From NCBI GenBank assembly GCA_938030645.1, contig CALHHQ010000037.1, positions 1-8,160 on the forward strand: DNA of 8,160 nt, read 5' to 3'. Below, piece after piece: positions 1-6,985 of this stretch (positions are counted from its first letter, which is position 1; each line of letters opens with the position of its first letter). Both the position numbers and the translations under genes were made by a program. The notes under the pieces are model-generated. The model worked only from the letters and a program-made list of their open reading frames with translations. It did not search any database and was not told where the DNA came from. The stretch is from an uncultured Rhizobiaceae group bacterium. GTDB lineage: Bacteria; Pseudomonadota; Alphaproteobacteria; Rhizobiales; Rhizobiaceae.

Positions 1-728
1 CCTGCAAACAGGTTCCAAGAAACACCGTGACGCAGAAAACGATAAACCGCATTGGCTGCAATAATTTCAAAAATCAGGCGCCGCGTGGGCTCATGGCCAG
101 AATCCAATACGACGGCAACCGCCAAAGACACGATCACGGCCATGGAGACCAATACGACCGCCAGCGCTGTACGCACCAACAAATACTGCACCTTATCAGC
201 ATCAGTATTCGGCTCGTTGGGCTTCATCCATTCAAACTGCCCATCAGCCCATCTGAATGTCCGCATAGTAAAGAACGTCGCCAGCAATATCCCAAAAACA
301 GCGGTTCCGATGGCGCGCAAAATCCAAAAATACGATCCGTCAGGGCTCGCCGCTTCAATCGTTGTCTTCAATGCGGGCCAAAAACTTCCGACGCTTTGAA
401 CAATCTCCCCAATCTTTGCCCGTGCCTTTAAAAAACGCTCAGCACGCATATTGTCAGCATCGACAACATCGACTTTGTTTTCACCGCCTGGTTTGACGAC
501 GATAACAGTCGACCCATCCTTGCGTGCTTCTTCTAACAGCACGTCGAGAGCCTTGGGTGTTTCACTCTTTGCGGAAGATGTGCCAGGCAAAAACTGAGCT
601 TGAGATTCTGGGGCAACTGCGGTTCCGACAAGCACCATGAACAATGCAGTGAAAACAAACTTGGCGAACGAATTTGCAAAACATCGACTGAAAAAACTGG
701 ACAACGTAAAATCTCGCGTTTGGAACAT
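1..728 (-). CDS. MscS-like mechanosensitive channel protein, N-terminal part (runs off left edge)
   Basis: The minus strand is open from the ATG at 726-728 to the window edge, giving 242 residues without a stop; the C-terminal part lies outside. Residues 1-21 are polar or basic, then a hydrophobic stretch (about 23-39) ends near a plausible signal peptidase site (AQ around 44-45). A soluble segment with a short acidic/basic helix and the motif DGSTVIVV (71-78) follows. Transmembrane segments are likely at about 132-153, 181-208 and 217-242. This layout, with a periplasmic pre-domain and then several membrane helices before the pore domain, recalls alphaproteobacterial MscS-family channels that release solutes on osmotic downshock. 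The conserved pore helix and beta domain are not in the window, so the family call rests on partial resemblance and could be wrong. No strong ribosome binding site is seen; a TTG two codons upstream is an alternative start. The gene is divergent from the transporter operon. Confidence 0.6.
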   Translation of the reverse strand, partial: MFQTRDFTLSSFFSRCFANSFAKFVFTALFMVLVGTAVAPESQAQFLPGTSSAKSETPKALDVLLEEARKDGSTVIVVKPGGENKVDVVDADNMRAERFLKARAKIGEIVQSVGSFWPALKTTIEAASPDGSYFWILRAIGTAVFGILLATFFTMRTFRWADGQFEWMKPNEPNTDADKVQYLLVRTALAVVLVSMAVIVSLAVAVVLDSGHEPTRRLIFEIIAANAVYRFLRHGVSWNLFA

Positions 729-754
729 GCTCAAAGTCTTAGAAAATTGATTGG

Positions 755-797
755 TCTTTGCAAAGAGCTCTCTCCCATTCTTTACAAACTAGAGAGC
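755..797. repeat. Two adjacent dyads in the divergent intergenic region
   Basis: A perfect 12-bp palindrome, TCTTTGCAAAGA, lies at 755-766. It is followed at once by GCTCTCT (767-773), whose exact complement AGAGAGC recurs at 791-797 after a 17-bp spacer. Both lie 27-70 bp upstream of the minus-strand channel gene, where its promoter or leader should be. Sites of this kind can be repressor or activator operators, or form a stem in the leader transcript. I recognise no named regulator motif, and short dyads arise by chance, so a function is only inferred. Confidence 0.35.
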
Positions 798-842
798 ATG
801 CAATCACTCCAGAAGCGGGAAATTTAATTGCTGACGACAGTG

Positions 843-870
843 TTCAAACCAGCTGAATTGCGTGTAGACT
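843..870 (+). promoter_or_regulatory. Possible sigma-70-type promoter for the transporter operon
   Basis: TTCAAA (843-848) and TAGACT (865-870) each match four of six bases of the -35 and -10 consensus and are 16 bp apart. Transcription would start near 877, giving a leader of about 40 nt before the TTG at 918. The match is weak, and this is only the best candidate I could find in the 189-bp gap. Confidence 0.22.
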
Positions 871-882
871 AACCACTTAGTC
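867..882 (+). repeat. Perfect 6-4-6 inverted repeat upstream of the ATPase gene
   Basis: GACTAA (867-872) and TTAGTC (877-882) are exact reverse complements around the spacer CCAC. If the candidate promoter is right, the dyad covers the end of the -10 box and the transcription start, a classic operator position. It also ends only 2 bp before the upstream TTG at 885, which leaves no room for a ribosome binding site there. That is one reason to prefer the start at 918. Confidence 0.45.
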
Positions 883-910
883 CTTTGGGAGCGAAAGGCC
901 TTGGTCAAGG
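882..910 (+). promoter_or_regulatory. Leader hairpins and ribosome binding site of the ATPase gene
   Basis: CCTTT (882-886) can pair with AAAGG (894-898) across a 7-nt loop, and CCTT (899-902) with AAGG (907-910) across the loop GGTC. The second AAGG is the best Shine-Dalgarno sequence in the region, 7 nt ahead of the TTG at 918, so the small second hairpin would occlude it. CCTT at 882-885 could pair with either AAGG, so alternative folds exist. The stems are short and any regulation is inferred. Confidence 0.35.
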
Positions 911-917
911 TGTCAAA

Positions 918-2897
918 TTGAGTTCTGTTGAAGCCAACTCCACTCGGAGCCAGACCAACTCTCGCAATTCAAACATTGGTGCGTTCGGCTCAGCTCAAGC
1001 GCACAAACAATCACACGATATCATTCGCATTGACGATCTGCATATTGCGATCGACTTGAAAGGCACCGACCTTGAAGTTGTGCGAGGCGCATCGTTTCGA
1101 ATTCCGGCTGGCAAAACAGTCGCACTGGTTGGTGAATCCGGTTCAGGCAAATCAATTTTAGCTCAATCCATTCTTGGAATTTTGCCGCGCGTGGCACGTG
1201 TTACAGGGGGCAGTATTTGGTTTCGTGAAGAGGCCGAAGATGAAGCCATTGATCTGACATCTTTTGCCGACAATTCAGCCGAACGCATCTCATTGCGTGG
1301 GGGAAAAATCTCGATCATTTTTCAGGAGCCGATGACGTCACTATCCCCGCTCCACACGATCGGCAACCAAATTGGCGAAGCGCTTGAATTGCACCGCGAC
1401 ATCTCCCGCAATGATGTTGAGCCAACAGTTGTCGATATGTTGCGGCTCGTGGGATTTCCAAATCCTGAAGCGGCATTCTCTATGTATTCCATGGAACTAT
1501 CTGGCGGCTTACGTCAACGCGCTATGATTGCCATGGCCTTAGTATGCAATCCCGCGCTTTTGATCGCCGACGAACCCACAACCGCTCTCGACGTTTCCAT
1601 GCAAGCCAAAATTTTGAGCCTGCTAAAAGAACTGCAGCAAAAACTCCATATGGCCGTTTTGCTGATCACCCATGATTTGGGTGTGGTCGCAAACATGGCA
1701 GACGAAGTTGTGGTTATGTATCACGGGCAAATCATGGAGGCCGGTCCGGTCGAAGCTATTTTCCGAAACCCGCAACATGACTACCTCAAAGCTTTGCTAA
1801 ACGCAGTGCCTGATCTTGATATGGCATATGATGCGAAGCTGGAATCTCTGCGCGATATTGATCATGAGATTCCTCAGTCTATGCAGCGCGATGCTGATGA
1901 AAGACAAAGCGCACCTGATACATTGCTCATGAGCGTTTCTGGGCTCTCGAAATCATTCACGACCAAGAAGAGCAAAGGCTGGTTTGGCGGCAGCAACACG
2001 GTTGTACGTGCCGTCAATGATGTCAGCTTTGACGTCAAACGTGGTGAGTGCTTTGGCATTGTGGGTGAATCGGGTTGTGGCAAAACCACTCTGCTCAAAA
2101 TGCTGGTGCGCGCACTCACTCCCGATGATGGAAACATCACTTGGCAAGACCAAAATGGCAAAACAGATATGTTGGCCCTGGACGGCCGAGCATTGAAAGA
2201 GTTCCGACAGAAAATTCAAATGGTCTTCCAAGATCCATTTTCATCTCTATCTCCCCGCTCCACCGTTCTGAACACGCTCAAAGAACCAATGGAAGTTCAC
2301 GGTATAGGATCGAGCCGAGAGCAAGCAGAGTATGCTGCTGAACTCATGCGGCTTGTTGGTTTGCAACCAACCTTTTTGGGCCGCTACCCGCACTCGTTTT
2401 CAGGCGGTCAGCGGCAACGTATTGGCATCGCGCGTGCCTTAGCTTTACGACCAGATCTTTTGGTGTGTGATGAACCTGTTTCCGCTCTGGATGTATCTGT
2501 GCAGGCGCAGGTTCTAAACTTGCTGAAACAGTTGCAAAGCGAACTTGGCCTGACTTACATTTTCATTTCGCACAACTTGGCAGTGGTTCGGTACATCGCT
2601 GATCGAATTGCCGTGATGTTCAAAGGACAAATTGTAGAAATGGCCACCCGGGAAGAACTCTTTGAAAACCCGTGCCACCCGTACACCAAAGCCTTGCTAG
2701 ACGTCGTGCCCCATGCTGATCTAGATCATCCGTTGGACTTTGATCGGATCAACCGAGATATGGCCGTCGAAGGCCGTGAATGGAACGCGCCATTTTCTTC
2801 GCTCAGCGATGGTGAAGATATGGAAATGATTGTGCTGAACGAAAACCATCAGATACGTGTCCGCAAAGGCACGGATCCAAAACAACTTACCCGTTAG
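918..2897 (+). CDS. Fused two-domain ABC transporter ATPase, peptide/nickel (Opp/Dpp) class
   Basis: This cytoplasmic energy-coupling subunit of an importer has both nucleotide-binding domains in one chain. From the TTG at 918 it is 659 residues. Domain 1 has Walker A GESGSGKS (72-79), Q-loop FQEP (about 135-138), signature LSGGLRQR (194-201), Walker B ending in DE (218-219) and H-loop histidine 252. Domain 2 has GESGCGKT (383-390), Q-loop FQDP (about 437-440), signature FSGGQRQR (494-501), DE (518-519) and His 552. Both sites therefore look competent for ATP hydrolysis. Each domain ends with the NPxHxYxKALL element typical of Opp/Dpp ATPases. No ATG occurs in frame before domain 1 is well under way. 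TTG 918 is chosen because AAGG lies 7 nt ahead; TTG 885 is the alternative and adds 11 residues. The first 35 or so residues are polar and low in complexity, and about 55 residues follow domain 2, rather more than usual. It is the first gene of the operon. Confidence 0.95.
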   Translation: MSSVEANSTRSQTNSRNSNIGAFGSAQAHKQSHDIIRIDDLHIAIDLKGTDLEVVRGASFRIPAGKTVALVGESGSGKSILAQSILGILPRVARVTGGSIWFREEAEDEAIDLTSFADNSAERISLRGGKISIIFQEPMTSLSPLHTIGNQIGEALELHRDISRNDVEPTVVDMLRLVGFPNPEAAFSMYSMELSGGLRQRAMIAMALVCNPALLIADEPTTALDVSMQAKILSLLKELQQKLHMAVLLITHDLGVVANMADEVVVMYHGQIMEAGPVEAIFRNPQHDYLKALLNAVPDLDMAYDAKLESLRDIDHEIPQSMQRDADERQSAPDTLLMSVSGLSKSFTTKKSKGWFGGSNTVVRAVNDVSFDVKRGECFGIVGESGCGKTTLLKMLVRALTPDDGNITWQDQNGKTDMLALDGRALKEFRQKIQMVFQDPFSSLSPRSTVLNTLKEPMEVHGIGSSREQAEYAAELMRLVGLQPTFLGRYPHSFSGGQRQRIGIARALALRPDLLVCDEPVSALDVSVQAQVLNLLKQLQSELGLTYIFISHNLAVVRYIADRIAVMFKGQIVEMATREELFENPCHPYTKALLDVVPHADLDHPLDFDRINRDMAVEGREWNAPFSSLSDGEDMEMIVLNENHQIRVRKGTDPKQLTR

Positions 2898-2902
2898 GTG
2901 GA
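2896..2902 (+). promoter_or_regulatory. Ribosome binding site of the solute-binding protein gene
   Basis: AGGTGGA overlaps the TAG stop of the ATPase gene. It abuts the ATG at 2903 but lies 9 nt ahead of the ATG at 2912, which is normal spacing. It therefore favours 2912 as the start and suggests that translation is passed on from the upstream gene. Confidence 0.6.
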
Positions 2903-2911
2903 ATGCCAAAA

Positions 2912-4747
2912 ATGAAGTCTATTCTCAAATCTGCTGCAGTGCTTCTCGCATCTTCTTTCATTGCAATGAGTCAGTCTCTTGCAGAACCGCCAGAAGAACC
3001 GCGTGTGGTTGATTTTGACGCGTTGCAGAAAACCATCGGCAAAAAAGGCGGATCCATAGATATCCTGATGGGGAAATGGAAAGACATTCGTCAGATGACG
3101 ATCTATTCCAACGCCCGCCTCGTATCATACGATCAAACATTCAGCCTCAGTCCTGATATTTTGAAATCCGTAGACAATGATGCGCAGAAGTCATTCACCT
3201 TGCATCTGCGCAAAGGGCACAAATGGTCGGACGGCACACCGTTTACAACCGAAGATTTCCGCTATTGGTGGGAAAACGTCGCAACCAACGAAGAGCTTCA
3301 ACCTGCAGGACCGCCAGCTTCCATGTTGGTCGATGGAAAAGGTCCCAAGATAGACATCATCGACAGCCACACAATCCGCTACACGTGGGATGGGGTGAAC
3401 CCACTCTTCCTCACGTCTCTGGCAAGTGCTCGGCCCCAATATATCTACATGCCAGCTCACTACATGAAGCAGTTCCACACGAAATACGCGGATGCTGGAA
3501 AATTGGCTGAACTGATTAAATCAGAGAAAGTTCAAAACTGGACCTCATTGCACAAACGTTTTGGTCGTCAATATCGTCCTGAAAACCCTGACCTTCCCAC
3601 ATTGCAATCTTGGATGAACACAACCAAACTTCCATCCGAGCGTATTGTCTTCAAAGCCAACCCGCATTTTCACAGGGTCGATCCAAAGGGAACCCAACTG
3701 CCCTATATTGATGAAGTGGTGATGAACGTTGTCTCTTCAGAAATTATCGCTGCCAAAACAGGCACGGGTGAAAGTGCTCTTCAGGGACGCTATTTGCGTT
3801 TTGACAACTACGCATTTCTGAAAAAAGGGGCAGAAGACGGAAACTACAAAGTGCTATTGTGGCCGTCGGGCAAAGGGTCTGAAATGACCTTGCTTCCTAA
3901 TCTCAACACCAAAGATGATGGATTCCGCAAAGCCTTCCAAGACGTGCGTGTTCGTCGTGCGATGTCACTTGCTGTGAACCGCAGCGAAATCAATGAGACG
4001 ATCTTTTTCGGTCTCGCAAGAGAATCGAGCAATTCTGTTTTGCCATCCAGCCCGCTTTATTCTGACAAAGATGCGGAGGCTTGGAGCACACTCGACATTG
4101 AAAAAGCAAACGCACTTTTGGACGAGGCAGGTTTCGATAAGAAAGACAGTTCTGGCACACGTCTACTGCCAGATGGTCGCCCTTTTGAAGTGATTGTCGA
4201 AACGGCGGGGGAAAGCAGCCAAGAAACAGATATTCTGCAGCTGATAACCGACCACTGGAAATCCATTGGCGTGAAGCTTTTCGTCAAACCATCCCAACGC
4301 GATATTTTGCGCAAACGTGTCAGCAGTGGCGAAGCCATGATGTCCACTTGGGAAGGGTTGAACCGGGGGTTGGCTACGCCAGAAATGAATCCAGAGGAAT
4401 TGGCTCCTGTTTCTTCAGTGCAAGCACAGTGGCCAGTTTGGGGTTTGAACTACGAAACCAATGGGAAAAGTGGCGAAGCTGCAACCCTGCCAGAAGTCGC
4501 AAAGCTAAGCAGCCTTTACAACGATTGGAAACATGCATCCTCGCGGGATGCTCAAGAGAAAATCTGGAAGGACATGCTCTCCATATTCACCGATCAAGTC
4601 TACACAATCGGCATCGTGTCAGGCGGATTACAACCCATCGTCGTGAGCAATAAGATGCAGAACATTCCAGAGGAAGGCATTTGGTCTTTCGAGCCAACGC
4701 TCTATTTCGGTCATTATCTGCCAGACACGTTCTGGCTTGATGAATAG
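2912..4747 (+). CDS. ABC transporter substrate-binding protein, family 5 (SBP_bac_5)
   Basis: This is the periplasmic receptor that captures the substrate for the importer. The 611-residue product begins with a Sec signal peptide: Lys 2 and Lys 6, a hydrophobic core at about 8-19, and a likely cut after SLA (22-24). No lipobox cysteine is present, so it should be soluble in the periplasm. Family 5 hallmarks are visible: LHLRKGHKWSDGTPFT (about 97-112) and DVRVRRAMSLAVNR (344-357). At about 611 residues it is longer than typical DppA/OppA proteins (near 530). It belongs to a subgroup rich in Trp/Tyr/Phe motifs such as RYWWENVA (117-124), and a C-terminal YFGHYLPDTFWLDE segment ends the protein. 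The start at 2912 fits the ribosome binding site; 2903 would add three residues. It is 14 bp from the ATPase gene. The ligand is unknown: peptides are the usual assignment, but many family 5 proteins bind oligosaccharides, opines or metals. Confidence 0.93.
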   Translation: MKSILKSAAVLLASSFIAMSQSLAEPPEEPRVVDFDALQKTIGKKGGSIDILMGKWKDIRQMTIYSNARLVSYDQTFSLSPDILKSVDNDAQKSFTLHLRKGHKWSDGTPFTTEDFRYWWENVATNEELQPAGPPASMLVDGKGPKIDIIDSHTIRYTWDGVNPLFLTSLASARPQYIYMPAHYMKQFHTKYADAGKLAELIKSEKVQNWTSLHKRFGRQYRPENPDLPTLQSWMNTTKLPSERIVFKANPHFHRVDPKGTQLPYIDEVVMNVVSSEIIAAKTGTGESALQGRYLRFDNYAFLKKGAEDGNYKVLLWPSGKGSEMTLLPNLNTKDDGFRKAFQDVRVRRAMSLAVNRSEINETIFFGLARESSNSVLPSSPLYSDKDAEAWSTLDIEKANALLDEAGFDKKDSSGTRLLPDGRPFEVIVETAGESSQETDILQLITDHWKSIGVKLFVKPSQRDILRKRVSSGEAMMSTWEGLNRGLATPEMNPEELAPVSSVQAQWPVWGLNYETNGKSGEAATLPEVAKLSSLYNDWKHASSRDAQEKIWKDMLSIFTDQVYTIGIVSGGLQPIVVSNKMQNIPEEGIWSFEPTLYFGHYLPDTFWLDE

Positions 4748-4772
4748 ACGAAGCTGCGAGACCTGACCCCGA

Positions 4773-5771
4773 ATGTTCCGCTATATCATCTTTCGCATAG
4801 GCGCGATGATCCCGACACTGGTGCTTGCCAGTATCGTGATTTTTACGATCATCCAATTGCCGCCGGGAGATTATGTGGAATCCTATATCGGTGAGCTCTT
4901 GGCCGCTGGCGAAAGCGTCGACTTGGCGCGTGTTGAGTATTTGCGTGCGGAATACGGCCTCGATCAACCCATGTGGAAACGCTACATTCTTTGGATCACC
5001 AATTTCGTTCAAGGCGACTTTGGCTATTCATTTGAAAATCAACGCCCTGTGTCCGAAGTGGTGGGAAACCGTCTTTGGCTTACTATTTTGGTCTCTTTCG
5101 CAACGATCATTCTCACATGGGTCATCGCGTTTCCTATCGGCATTTATTCAGCAACTCACCAATATTCCTGGGGTGACTATGGCCTGACATTTCTAGGCCT
5201 TCTCGGTTTGGCAACACCGAACTTCCTGCTTGCATTGGTCATGATGTATTTCGCACAAACCATTTTTGGTGTGTCGATTGGTGGATTGATGGACAAAGAA
5301 TACATCGACCAGCCCATGAGTTGGCCAAAATTCTGGTCAGTTCTAGAGCATCTCATTGTACCCACTGTGGTGATCGGCACTGCTGGAACGGCAGCAATGA
5401 TAAGACGTATTCGTGCGAATCTCTTGGACGAGCTTGAAAAGCAATACGTCATCACAGCACGTGCCAAAGGCGTGCCGCCGTTCAAAGCACTGGTGAAGTA
5501 TCCATTGCGCATGTCGTTGAACTTTTTTGTTGCCGACATTGGCTCTTTGCTCCCGTCCATCATTTCTGGCGCAGAAATCGTGTCGATTGTTTTGTCCCTG
5601 CAAACGACAGGCCCATTGCTCATTACAGCTCTGAAGAGCCAAGACATGTATCTGGCCGGTTCATTTTTAATGTTTTTGGCAACGCTGACAGTTATCGGCG
5701 TTCTCTTGTCTGATATTGCCCTTGGGTTCCTCGACCCTCGCATCAGGTTGCAGGGAGGGGCAGACAAGTGA
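4773..5771 (+). CDS. ABC transporter permease, DppB/OppB type
   Basis: This is the first of two inner-membrane permeases that form the translocation channel. The 332-residue protein starts MFRYIIFRI, the usual opening of DppB-type permeases, which supports the ATG at 4773 even though the ribosome binding site is weak (GCGAG, 12 nt upstream). Membrane helices are likely at about 9-29, 102-124, 137-163, 191-209, 250-272 and 296-318. The EAA loop that docks on the ATPase is YVITARAKGVPPFKAL (225-240), with its conserved Gly 233. The C-terminus DPRIRL (321-326) is also typical. A periplasmic loop of about 70 residues, with the family motif GDFGYSF (81-87), separates helices 1 and 2. The gene begins 25 bp after the binding-protein gene and overlaps the next permease by 4 bp. 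Length and domain order are normal and nothing is broken. Confidence 0.94.
   Translation: MFRYIIFRIGAMIPTLVLASIVIFTIIQLPPGDYVESYIGELLAAGESVDLARVEYLRAEYGLDQPMWKRYILWITNFVQGDFGYSFENQRPVSEVVGNRLWLTILVSFATIILTWVIAFPIGIYSATHQYSWGDYGLTFLGLLGLATPNFLLALVMMYFAQTIFGVSIGGLMDKEYIDQPMSWPKFWSVLEHLIVPTVVIGTAGTAAMIRRIRANLLDELEKQYVITARAKGVPPFKALVKYPLRMSLNFFVADIGSLLPSIISGAEIVSIVLSLQTTGPLLITALKSQDMYLAGSFLMFLATLTVIGVLLSDIALGFLDPRIRLQGGADK
5752..5760 (+). promoter_or_regulatory. Strong ribosome binding site for the second permease
   Basis: AGGGAGGGG lies 7 nt ahead of the GTG at 5768, inside the end of the first permease gene. It fixes this GTG as the start. The GTGA overlap of start and stop codons implies translational coupling, which would keep the two permeases in equal amounts. 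Confidence 0.7.
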
Positions 5772-6958
5772 GTGAAAAACCGGCTTCTGCCCTTCCGCCC
5801 GAAGGCACCACTGATCTTCCACATTTTGTATCCGATGCGCCCTTCGATCTGCGCTCTGTTCAAACGCTGACACCCGAACAAGAAAAAATCTATTTTGCAT
5901 CACAACTGACTTTAATGTGGTGGAAATTCAAAAAGCACCGCATTGCTGTTTGGTCGGGCATTTTTCTTTTGGTCATTTACGCAAGTGTGTTCATCAGTGA
6001 ATTTCTATCGCCGTGGAATTATCAAACCAAACACACTCGCTACATTTATGTGCCGCCACAAGGCATACACTTGTTCCACAAAGGGGAGTTTCAAGGTCCG
6101 TTTGTTTACGATTTGAAGCGAAAGCTCAATTTGGAAACAATGACCCGCGAATATACTCAAGACCCCAACAAAATCGTCAAACTCTCGTTCTTCTGCAGCG
6201 GCGACAATTATCATTGGATGGGCTTGATTCCAGCGGACAACCATTTGATATGCGCCCCCACTGGAAAGCCATTTTTCATTCTTGGAACGGACCGCCTTGG
6301 TCGAGATATGCTGTCTCGCATCATTCAGGGCGCACGCATTTCACTCACCATTGGTCTGATCGGCATTGCTGTTTCATTCCTTCTGGGTATCGTGATAGGC
6401 GGTGCGGCGGGCTATTATGGCGGTTGGGTCGATATGGTGGTTCAACGCATTATTGAAGTCTTGCAGTCTATACCCACCATCCCCTTATGGCTTTCATTGT
6501 CGGCAATCATGCCCGCCTCATGGAGCCCGATACTTATTTACTTTGGCATCACAATTATATTGGGCTTGTTGGACTGGACGGGACTTGCAAGGGCCGTACG
6601 GTCCAAACTTTTGTCGCTGCGAGAGGAAGATTATGTTTTGGCAGCGCGTCTCATTGGTGCAGGACCGTCACGCATCATCGGGCGTCATTTAATTCCGGGC
6701 TTTATGAGCCACCTGATTGCCTCCGCAACAATTACAATTCCAACCATGATCTTGGGTGAGACAGCGCTTAGTTTTTTGGGCCTTGGCTTGCGCGAACCCA
6801 TAACATCATGGGGCGTCCTGCTAAATGAAGCTCAGAACATAAACGTGGTTGCCATTTTTCCATGGCTGATGTTGCCAGTGGTACCAGTTATTTTGGTGAT
6901 TATCGCCTTCAACTTTTTGGGCGATGGACTCAGAGACGCTGCAGATCCTTACAAATAG
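5768..6958 (+). CDS. ABC transporter permease, DppC/OppC type, with large periplasmic insert
   Basis: This is the second membrane permease, the likely heterodimer partner of the one encoded just upstream. The 396-residue protein is longer than a typical DppC (about 300). An N-terminal cytoplasmic tail (1-57) leads to helix 1 (about 60-79). A periplasmic stretch of about 90 residues follows (80-168), then the family motif LGTDRLGRDMLSRIIQGAR (172-190). The remaining helices are at about 192-214, 231-248, 254-272, 314-336 and 361-383. The EAA loop is YVLAARLIGAGPSRII (289-304), and the C-terminus FNFLGDGLRDAADPYK is canonical for the family. The insert carries two cysteines, Cys 143 and Cys 162, which could form a disulfide in the periplasm. 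The GTG start is fixed by a strong ribosome binding site and overlaps the upstream stop codon. This is the last gene of the operon. Confidence 0.94.
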   Translation: MSEKPASALPPEGTTDLPHFVSDAPFDLRSVQTLTPEQEKIYFASQLTLMWWKFKKHRIAVWSGIFLLVIYASVFISEFLSPWNYQTKHTRYIYVPPQGIHLFHKGEFQGPFVYDLKRKLNLETMTREYTQDPNKIVKLSFFCSGDNYHWMGLIPADNHLICAPTGKPFFILGTDRLGRDMLSRIIQGARISLTIGLIGIAVSFLLGIVIGGAAGYYGGWVDMVVQRIIEVLQSIPTIPLWLSLSAIMPASWSPILIYFGITIILGLLDWTGLARAVRSKLLSLREEDYVLAARLIGAGPSRIIGRHLIPGFMSHLIASATITIPTMILGETALSFLGLGLREPITSWGVLLNEAQNINVVAIFPWLMLPVVPVILVIIAFNFLGDGLRDAADPYK

Positions 6959-6960
6959 AG

Positions 6961-6985
6961 GCCTAACCGACCTCCAGAGTTAGGC
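6961..6985. terminator. Hairpin between convergent genes, possible bidirectional terminator
   Basis: GCCTAAC (6961-6967) and GTTAGGC (6979-6985) form a perfect 7-bp stem with an 11-nt loop. It starts 2 bp after the permease stop and includes the stop codon of the minus-strand FeeM-like gene. No clear T-run follows on the plus strand, and only a short mixed T-rich stretch on the minus strand. It is therefore a weak intrinsic terminator at best and may instead protect 3' ends. Confidence 0.5.

Noticed and set aside
194..201. Possible degenerate ATPase site in domain 1 of the fused ATPase (signature with Leu in place of Gln; numbers here are residues)
   Set aside because: DppD/OppD-type domains normally carry LSGGMRQR, so a hydrophobic residue here is usual and not a sign of an inactive site.
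27..431. Plus-strand open frames of 134 and 115 residues
   Set aside because: They lie opposite the channel gene, have unnatural composition and no family resemblance, while the minus strand gives a coherent membrane protein across the same bases.
600..827. Plus-strand 75-residue open frame crossing the channel gene start
   Set aside because: It overlaps the channel's signal peptide region antisense, has no clear ribosome binding site and resembles nothing known.
4587..5012. Minus-strand 141-residue open frame across the binding-protein/permease junction
   Set aside because: It spans the ends of two certain genes antisense, is rich in His, Arg and Cys as expected of an antisense shadow, and has no recognisable motif.
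5177..5881. Minus-strand 234-residue open frame under the permease genes
   Set aside because: It is antisense to two well-defined permeases; its sequence is the low-order mirror of their codons and shows no domain.
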